Positions 48,899-54,484 of a DNA stretch of 54,484 bases are shown here, piece by piece. The stretch is taken from the NCBI GenBank assembly GCA_008000375.1, contig SMOI01000218.1:1-54484 (forward strand), in the 5' to 3' direction. Positions within the stretch are counted from its first letter, which is position 1; each line of letters starts with the position of its first letter. Made by a program: the position numbers and the translations under genes. The DNA comes from Poteriospumella lacustris (Eukaryota > Sar > Chrysophyceae > Chromulinales > Dinobryaceae). Under the pieces are notes generated by a model. The model saw only the letters and a list, made by a program, of their open reading frames with translations. It was not told where the DNA came from and did not search any database.

Positions 48899-49249
48899 TT
48901 ATTTTTTATTTTTTGTATTGGTATTTTTTATTATAAACTTAATGTGATTTATAGTTTTTTCAAGTTGTTCAATATAAAATGAAATAAAATGACTATCAAC
49001 TATTTCTTCATAAACTCTATTTTTCAAATAAGATTCATACCATTCACCTAACTCAAAATCGAATATTTCAGTTTTGTATTTATCACAAATTTTTAAATAT
49101 TCTTCTAAAAGTATTTGATTCAAAGATTTTATACCATATTGTTTGTTTTCATATGATGATAAGTCATCAATAACATCGTGTTTATAAAATTTAAGAAATT
49201 CCAATTCTTGTTCTAACATCTCCAAAGGTTGTTCTCTGATTTTTACCAT
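48899..49249 (-). CDS. hypothetical helical protein
   Basis: 116 residues, predicted helical with many Glu, Lys, Leu and Tyr (EMLEQELEFLKFYKHDVIDD; then YLKICDKYKTEIFDFELGEW). It starts MVKI like its neighbour. Not recognised. Confidence 0.65.
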   Translation of the reverse strand: MVKIREQPLEMLEQELEFLKFYKHDVIDDLSSYENKQYGIKSLNQILLEEYLKICDKYKTEIFDFELGEWYESYLKNRVYEEIVDSHFISFYIEQLEKTINHIKFIIKNTNTKNKK

Positions 49250-49330
49250 TTATATATATTATATTTATATATTATTTTCAAATTTTTAAATTAATTTATT
49301 TATATTAAAAAAATAATCTTATATATTTTA
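49250..49330 (-). promoter_or_regulatory. repeated intergenic element, copy C; shared with integrase 5' side
   Basis: Third close copy of the element, here between the minus-strand gene at 48899-49249 and the divergent integrase gene. The last 20 bases before the integrase ATG (TATATTATATAGTATA-like) probably form the integrase promoter. Confidence 0.7.
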
Positions 49331-49350
49331 TAATTATATTATATAGTATA

Positions 49351-50418
49351 ATGTCAATCCGTGAATTTATAGACCATTTAAAAACCTCTAAAAAGACTGA
49401 ATTAAAGAGTTTATACAAAAAACCAGTTCCAGAAAAAGGTGGTGAAATGCCTAAAACCCAAGTTTTTAATAAAAATATTTTTCATCAAGCAGATATATTA
49501 TATATGCCAGAAGATAAAGATTATAAATTTATTTTAGTGGTTGTGGATCCTTATGATAATTCGGTTGATGCTGAACCAGTAAAAGATATTTTAAGTAAAG
49601 ATAATGATGTATTAAAAGCATTTAAAAAAATATATTCAAGAAAATACTTGGACTTTCCAAATATACTCACATTAGATAAAGGAGCAGAATTCACACAAGA
49701 ACCAGTCAAAAAATATTTTAAAGATAATGAAGTTTATATTAAATACTCTTTAACTGGAAGAAGTAGGCAACTGGCAACAGTAGAAAGAATGAACCAAAGA
49801 ATAGGAACTATATTATTAAAAAGAATGGCAAACCAAGAATTAATAACTGGTGAAAAATCCAAAGAATGGGTTGATGATTTAAAGACTCTCATTGAATACT
49901 ATAATGAGAAAAAGAAAAAACCACTTAAAGCAGAAATATCACCTGACCCTATAGCAGATGAATATACTGGTAATTTATTAAAAATTGGAACTAAAGTAAG
50001 ATTACAATTAGATTTTCCTATTGATAATGTTAAAGGTAATAGATTAATTGGAAAATTTAGAAGTGGTGATACTCGATGGACTGCTAAAATATATAAAATT
50101 ACTGAAGTATTATTAAAGCCTGGATTTCCTCCAATGTATTTAACTGATGCTGATGATAATGTAGCCAGAACAAAAAACCAATTACAAAAAGTATCAAATA
50201 AAGAAGATGAACCAGATTCAAGATTTATAAGAGGTAATCCAGAAAATTATATAATATCGAAAATATTAGATAAAAAAATTGAAAATGGTAAAACATTCTT
50301 TTTAGTAAAGTGGCGCGGATTTAATAATCCAGACGATAATACTTGGGAACATTCAAAAACTTTTGATAGAACTAAAGATTTAAGAAAAATGAGAAGAGAT
50401 TTCAATGATTTAAATTAG
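49351..50418 (+). CDS. retroviral-type (rve) integrase with C-terminal chromodomain
   Basis: Inserts the viral DNA into host chromatin. The 355-residue protein carries the catalytic triad D48 (HQADILYMP), D109 (LTLDKGAEF) and E145 (LATVERMNQR), with the 35-residue D-E spacing of retroviral integrases and Polinton/Mavirus enzymes. Residues about 300-342 form a chromodomain (YIISKILDKKIENGKTFFLV, then KWRGF and NTWEH), which in other elements steers integration to methylated histones. There is no clear HHCC zinc finger; the N-terminal 40 residues are short and basic. It is the only plus-strand gene on the replication side. Confidence 0.93.
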   Translation: MSIREFIDHLKTSKKTELKSLYKKPVPEKGGEMPKTQVFNKNIFHQADILYMPEDKDYKFILVVVDPYDNSVDAEPVKDILSKDNDVLKAFKKIYSRKYLDFPNILTLDKGAEFTQEPVKKYFKDNEVYIKYSLTGRSRQLATVERMNQRIGTILLKRMANQELITGEKSKEWVDDLKTLIEYYNEKKKKPLKAEISPDPIADEYTGNLLKIGTKVRLQLDFPIDNVKGNRLIGKFRSGDTRWTAKIYKITEVLLKPGFPPMYLTDADDNVARTKNQLQKVSNKEDEPDSRFIRGNPENYIISKILDKKIENGKTFFLVKWRGFNNPDDNTWEHSKTFDRTKDLRKMRRDFNDLN

Positions 50419-50626
50419 CATAAATATTTGGATTGTCTATGATTGAATATTTTTCTTTAAGTGCTTTAACTGTTGGGTGTAAATATTTTTTAGGTGTTTT
50501 ACTTTCTAAATATATACTTCTTGCGTGAAAATAATCTATATCTAAATCTTTTGCTATTTCACGCATTGTTTTATATTCCTTTGTTTCTCCTGTTGTTTTG
50601 TTTTGTAAAATAAATTTGTATAACAT
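50402..50626 (-). CDS. small DNA-binding-like protein
   Basis: 74 residues. The segment GETKEYKTMREIAKDLDIDY followed by FHARSIYLE resembles the short helix-turn-helix module (NUMOD1-like) seen with homing endonucleases. No catalytic domain is attached. Its 3' end overlaps the end of the convergent integrase gene by 17 bp. Confidence 0.6.
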   Translation of the reverse strand: MLYKFILQNKTTGETKEYKTMREIAKDLDIDYFHARSIYLESKTPKKYLHPTVKALKEKYSIIDNPNIYANLNH

Positions 50627-50697
50627 AATATATAATTATAATATATTATATTTTTAAAATTTTAAATTAAATTAATTTATATTATTTTTTATTTTGG

Positions 50698-51048
50698 TTA
50701 AATTTCTTCAACAGTAATTTTGAATTTTCTCATATTTTCAAGAGTTGTTTCAATACCTGTCATTTCTTCATCATACATATCCATATCATCAAGAGTTTGG
50801 TCAATTAAATGAATCATCATTTCATTTTCTTTTTTCGTTCTTTCATTATAATCAACTATTCTATCTGTCCTTTGTATATTCCAATATGTTTTAACACAAC
50901 CACCAATATGAGGACATAATATATCAAACCATCTTTCAATCATTCTTCGTTGTTTAAGTTCCATATGGAATTTATCTGTTGCTATTTCTTCTTCTTTAGT
51001 ATAAACACCTGGAATGTTTGATTTAAAAAGTAAATTAATTTTATACAT
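50698..51048 (-). CDS. hypothetical protein
   Basis: 116 residues, mixed alpha/beta, with conserved-looking Met, Trp and Cys residues (ERWFDILCPHIGGCVKTYWN) and an acidic helical C-terminal half (LIDQTLDDMDMYDEEMTG). No family is recognised. It lies directly downstream of the helicase gene on the same strand, so it may work with replication. Confidence 0.65.
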   Translation of the reverse strand: MYKINLLFKSNIPGVYTKEEEIATDKFHMELKQRRMIERWFDILCPHIGGCVKTYWNIQRTDRIVDYNERTKKENEMMIHLIDQTLDDMDMYDEEMTGIETTLENMRKFKITVEEI

Positions 51049-51096
51049 ATATAATATATTTATATAAAAATTTAAAATTTTAAATTAAATTCATTT

Positions 51097-53250
51097 TTAT
51101 ATTTTATTTTCTAAATAATCAATATATTCTGTAAATTGTATTGTAGTATATTCTTGTTTATTTGGGTTTTCTTTTATACCTTGTTTATAAATATTTTTGT
51201 TATATGCAAAATTATTATAATTATCATCTTCATCGGCTAAGTAAAATGTTTTTAGTTTTGGTTCTGGTTTAATTTCTGTTAATTGTTCCACTAATTCTAT
51301 GTTATAATCTTTTAATATTGGGTTTTTGTATTTAGCCAATAATATAATATCTTTTAAAATATTTTTATCAATTGTATAAGCATATTGTCTTTTATTGTCA
51401 ATTTGTTTTTTCTTTGATGTAATTAATGGAATGTCTCCACAAATATTTTTAATGATATTAATATAAATTTGTAATAAATCATATTTAGTTTTATATGTTT
51501 TTACAGTTCTTTTTGGGAATAATGAAGAATATAATTCTTTAAATTTATCAGATATTTCAATATTTGGGTCAATATTTGAAAAATCAAAATTAAATCGTTC
51601 TATTTTATAATGTTGTTCAAATTTAATTAACAATAATACTTTGTTAAATGATGTTGATAATGATTTAATTTCAAATGTCTCTTTTCGTTTTTGAATTTGT
51701 TTTAATTTAATATAATTATCTGTTTTTAGTAAATTTAATAAATTATAATAATTTTTTAATGCGTAATCATCAACTAAGAATATTTTATATTTATTTGCTT
51801 CTTCTACTGATGGTATATTCAATAATTCGGTTCTATCATATAATATTTTATATTCCTTTAATTTTTCTAAGTCTTCTTCTGTTTCAATATTATAATATAA
51901 TTTCACAAAGTCATCAAATTTTTCAGTTTGTAATTCTTGGTATAATTCTTTGAACTGTACTGATTCATCTATTTCTAATTTCTTGTTTTCACCTTTAACA
52001 CTTAATACAAATCCATCCCTTATTAAATAATTCTCATAATGTTGTATGAATCCAGTTCCAAATATTTCATTTTGATATTCTTTATAACAGAATAATTTAA
52101 AAAATGTATTATCAATGATTTTAACTTCATCATCTTCATTTCTACTTGAACTCATACCCATTAATCTATTGTTATATTTTATCATTTTTTTATATTTATC
52201 TTCTACTTCTTTTAATGTTGTGTGTCTCATTGGTTGATATTTGATTTCACTTGAATAATATATTAATTCTTTCATATTTCTTGTTCGACAACTCATTTGA
52301 TAACCACTTATAGGAGTAATTAAAGGTTTTGTAGTAAAATACATAAAATGGGTTTGTTTAATTTCTTCTAATACAAATGATACACCTGTTGTAATAGTTG
52401 GACTGTAAAAAACATATTTATTTTTAAATTGTAATTTGGCGTTTTTAACTTTGTTCATTTGTTTGCCTGTGAATAATAGAAAACTGTCTTTTTGGTCTTC
52501 AAATTCTTTCAATAAGTTTGTAAATATTTCAGATATCTTTTCACAACCATCACAACCAATTAGAAAATATTTTTTATTTTTTATTTGTTCTCTTAACTTG
52601 TCAATAAACTCATTTTCATCATTATATTTAATTGCTTTAATACCTTTAAATTTTTGAACTGTATTTTTAATTAATATTGTTTTATTGTTTGTTTTTCGTG
52701 CTGACAATAAATTTAAAGTATTCTGGTCAATTGTGGCATCAGAAAATATTATCTTTTTACAACCTTTAATAAGTTTAATAAGAAAATTATAAATTAAATT
52801 CAATACTTTATCTAATCCGTCATTATGTGTTAATGCTCCTATTAAATCATTTACCTCATCAATGTATAATACTGTATTACTAATATTAAACTCTTCTACA
52901 TTCTCTAATTTGAACAATGAATTAATACATATTACACCATCACTATCTTTAAATAGTTCTAATTCCTTTTGATAATCTTTTAATTCTATTTTACTCTCTT
53001 CATTGAATGTTAGTATTTGTTCTCTTGATAAACTGATTAAATTTACTATTGACAATACATTACAATTATATTTATCTTTTATTTCTTTACTTAACTTTCC
53101 TACACATCTTGTCTTTCCTGTTGCTGTTCCTGAACTGATTAAAATTATATCATTTTCATAAAAATCTTTTATATCTATATCCAATTTTACTTGATTAAAT
53201 ATTTTTATTGGAATATTCAAATTTTCGATTGGTAAATTTACAAAATTCAT
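51097..53250 (-). CDS. SF2 helicase resembling herpes-type origin-binding proteins
   Basis: Predicted to unwind viral DNA at the replication origin. The 717-residue protein has Walker A GTATGKT (41-47), a DEVN-type Walker B (LYIDEVND, 128-135), a SDATID motif (170-175), motif V SPTITTGVSF (283-292) and motif VI QMSCRTRN (318-325). The TGVSF/QMSCRTRN pair is the arrangement of origin-binding helicases of the herpes UL9 type and of related protist-virus helicases, and differs from the SF3 primase-helicases of classical virophages. The C-terminal half has no recognised domain. It is preceded by the 80-bp element shared with the polymerase gene. Confidence 0.82.
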   Translation of the reverse strand: MNFVNLPIENLNIPIKIFNQVKLDIDIKDFYENDIILISSGTATGKTRCVGKLSKEIKDKYNCNVLSIVNLISLSREQILTFNEESKIELKDYQKELELFKDSDGVICINSLFKLENVEEFNISNTVLYIDEVNDLIGALTHNDGLDKVLNLIYNFLIKLIKGCKKIIFSDATIDQNTLNLLSARKTNNKTILIKNTVQKFKGIKAIKYNDENEFIDKLREQIKNKKYFLIGCDGCEKISEIFTNLLKEFEDQKDSFLLFTGKQMNKVKNAKLQFKNKYVFYSPTITTGVSFVLEEIKQTHFMYFTTKPLITPISGYQMSCRTRNMKELIYYSSEIKYQPMRHTTLKEVEDKYKKMIKYNNRLMGMSSSRNEDDEVKIIDNTFFKLFCYKEYQNEIFGTGFIQHYENYLIRDGFVLSVKGENKKLEIDESVQFKELYQELQTEKFDDFVKLYYNIETEEDLEKLKEYKILYDRTELLNIPSVEEANKYKIFLVDDYALKNYYNLLNLLKTDNYIKLKQIQKRKETFEIKSLSTSFNKVLLLIKFEQHYKIERFNFDFSNIDPNIEISDKFKELYSSLFPKRTVKTYKTKYDLLQIYINIIKNICGDIPLITSKKKQIDNKRQYAYTIDKNILKDIILLAKYKNPILKDYNIELVEQLTEIKPEPKLKTFYLADEDDNYNNFAYNKNIYKQGIKENPNKQEYTTIQFTEYIDYLENKI

Positions 53251-53329
53251 TCTATATATTATATTTATATAATATTTTCAAATTTTTAAATTAATTTATT
53301 ATAATTAAAAAATAATAATTTATATATTT
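53251..53329 (-). promoter_or_regulatory. repeated intergenic element, copy D (before helicase)
   Basis: Fourth copy of the element at 48379-48460, with a few more substitutions. The polymerase and helicase genes thus share the same upstream sequence. Confidence 0.7.
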
Positions 53330-53743
53330 TTAAAAAATTTTTATTAAATAATTTATTGGAATATAGTAATATGGCTTATATTCACTTGTTCCTCTATCAT
53401 TTCTACCACCAATACTTGATTTTAATTTATCATTTATATTATATTTATAATAATAAATACCATCTTCAAAAACAAATATAAAATAAAATGTATTGTCCTT
53501 ATTTTTATTTGCGTAATCAATTTTATTTTCACCTATCATAGTAGTATTATATTTATTATGGTTAAATCTCCTTGATTTAATTTCAAAATATTTGTTATTA
53601 CTTTTAAAATCCATAGTGTGAAATTTTGATAATTTTAAGAACTGGTCTAAATCAAAAAAACTTTTTAGAGTTTGTTTTATTTCGTCCTCTTTCATTAAAC
53701 CATATTTTACATCTTTTTCTAAAAGTTCCAAATTTAAATTCAT
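53330..53743 (-). CDS. PD-(D/E)XK-like nuclease
   Basis: 137 residues. D45 in HTMDFKS and E54-x-K56 in KYFEIKSRRF form the D-(n)-ExK pattern, with beta strands around it and a following Lys/Arg-rich strand. This layout is typical of small PD-(D/E)XK nucleases encoded by phycodnavirus- and PLV-like viruses. It may process replication intermediates or degrade competing DNA. The N-terminus is helical; the catalytic call is by motif only. Confidence 0.65.
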   Translation of the reverse strand: MNLNLELLEKDVKYGLMKEDEIKQTLKSFFDLDQFLKLSKFHTMDFKSNNKYFEIKSRRFNHNKYNTTMIGENKIDYANKNKDNTFYFIFVFEDGIYYYKYNINDKLKSSIGGRNDRGTSEYKPYYYIPINYLIKIF

Positions 53744-53788
53744 TTATATATAATATACAAATAAATAAATTTTTAAATAAATATATTT

Positions 53789-54385
53789 CTATTTTGTCTT
53801 TAATATTTCATTTAATTCTCTTTCTAATTCCTCTATTTCATCTAATTCCTTCTGTTTTTCGTTTTTTAATTCTGTTATATCTTCTTTGATTTGCTCACAA
53901 GTGTTTATGAACTCGCCGAATAGTTTTTTAGCAGTTTCTACACGCTTTTTGACGGCTTCTTCTTTTGTTTCAAAATTGCCTAGATGAAGTTTTTTACCAT
54001 TTATTTGAATTTTAGCATACCAGACTTTATCTCTCTTATGCCAATGTACTCCTTTATTTCCTGATGTATTATTTTTAGGTTTTGATGAATTCATATTATT
54101 TTCTCGATGAGTAGCAAATCTTAAATTTTCAACTCTATTGTCTGTTCTAATATTATTAATATGGTCAACACATCTTTTGTTTTCTGGGTTTTCTAAAAAT
54201 GTTTGTGCTACTAATCTATGTACTGCTTTGAGGTTTCCTTTTCCATCTGTTGACAAACGAATCCTATAATATCCGTGACTATCTGAAACAGGTTTTAATA
54301 TCCTTTCTGTCTTATTATTTTTTACATTACCAAAATTTGATATTGAATAATTTTCATAATCTTTTATAATTCTAAATTCTTCCAT
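53789..54385 (-). CDS. NUMOD4-HNH-AP2 endonuclease
   Basis: 198 residues in three parts. A NUMOD4 module (FRIIKDYENYSISNFGNV, residues 4-21) comes first. An HNH nuclease core follows, with H56 in VHRLVAQTF, the VDHIN block (D74, H75) and N87 in VENLRFATHREN. Then comes an AP2-like DNA-binding domain (GNKGVHWHKRDKVWYAKI, about 109-126), followed by a coiled-coil tail rich in Glu and Lys. This is the composition of free-standing HNH homing endonucleases. It is the last gene before the right terminal repeat, 23 bp inside it. Confidence 0.9.
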   Translation of the reverse strand: MEEFRIIKDYENYSISNFGNVKNNKTERILKPVSDSHGYYRIRLSTDGKGNLKAVHRLVAQTFLENPENKRCVDHINNIRTDNRVENLRFATHRENNMNSSKPKNNTSGNKGVHWHKRDKVWYAKIQINGKKLHLGNFETKEEAVKKRVETAKKLFGEFINTCEQIKEDITELKNEKQKELDEIEELERELNEILKTK

Positions 54386-54407
54386 TGTAATATTATAATT
54401 ATATATA

Positions 54408-54484
54408 TTATTTTTTTCTTAAATCATTTTTAAATATTTAAATAAATAAATTCATCTATATTAAAAAATTTCAACAATTAAATA
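54408..54484 (-). repeat. right terminal inverted repeat, truncated by window end
   Basis: Exact reverse complement of 35096-35172 over 77 bp. The repeat should continue beyond the window, because the left copy is preceded by about 190 bp of viral-composition DNA. Confidence 0.95.

Larger units (their letters stand above)
34891..54484. mobile_element. integrated polinton-like virus (PLV)/virophage-like provirus, right end cut by window
   Basis: From about 34.9 kb the DNA becomes uniformly AT-rich with closely packed intronless genes. It has terminal inverted repeats, a candidate major capsid protein, packaging ATPase, family B polymerase, origin-binding-type helicase and chromodomain integrase. 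This is the hallmark set of polinton-like viruses, virophages and Polintons. The left border lies between 34881 and 34907. The right terminal repeat is cut by the window end, so about 190 bp or more of the element lie outside. All recognised genes are open. No adenovirus-type or Ulp1-like maturation protease is seen, which fits PLVs better than classical virophages or Mavericks. Confidence 0.9.

Noticed and set aside
1-54484. tRNA or rRNA genes
   Set aside because: I looked for cloverleaf-type B-box and conserved rRNA sequences and saw none that I could support; a tRNAscan/Infernal run would settle it.

Overview
The window comes from the nuclear genome of a eukaryote, most likely a unicellular alga or other protist; the sequence does not fix the species. 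A spliceosomal intron sits inside a transposase gene, and the moderate-GC DNA is packed with Gypsy, hAT, PIF/Harbinger, Tc1-like and DDE_1-like transposons, MITEs and foldback elements. The Gypsy reverse transcriptase, with FDN in place of the usual YxDD, reminds me of elements from stramenopile algae and chytrids, but that is recollection and not a search result.

Positions 1-20225 are a graveyard of transposons. They hold a reverse transcriptase fragment and an LTR remnant (2.7-4.0 kb), hAT-like relics (5.3-5.6 and 7.6-8.8 kb), PIF/Harbinger relics (3.1-3.5, 14.5-15.4 and 19.4-19.8 kb), gag relics (12.3-12.8, 13.6-14.3 and 19.8-20.2 kb), two almost identical TA-flanked MITEs plus a diverged relative, and several foldback repeats. 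One DNA transposon (15373-18162) looks intact, with terminal inverted repeats and a 646-residue transposase interrupted by a 66-bp intron.

Positions 20226-29644 are a young, complete Ty3/Gypsy-like LTR retrotransposon with identical 311-bp LTRs and a GTGT target duplication. It is inserted in an older gag relic. Gag and Pol are in one frame separated by a single TGA. A long antisense ORF of unknown function lies between pol and the 3' LTR. More transposon relics follow, up to about 34.88 kb.

From about 34.9 kb to the end of the window the base composition switches abruptly to very AT-rich, short-spaced, intronless genes. This is an integrated polinton-like virus (PLV)/virophage-like element, cut by the window end inside its right terminal inverted repeat (35096-35172 matches the reverse complement of 54408-54484 perfectly). 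It carries a virion module on the minus strand (candidate double jelly-roll major capsid protein, FtsK/HerA-type packaging ATPase, several small membrane or structural proteins). It also carries a replication and integration module: a divergent family B DNA polymerase, an SF2 helicase resembling herpes-type origin-binding proteins, a retroviral-type integrase with a C-terminal chromodomain, a PD-(D/E)XK-like nuclease and a NUMOD4-HNH-AP2 endonuclease. Every recognisable viral reading frame is open, so the provirus may be recent or still functional. The likely cycle is integration by the chromodomain integrase, replication from the terminal repeats by polymerase and helicase, and packaging by the ATPase into an icosahedral capsid.
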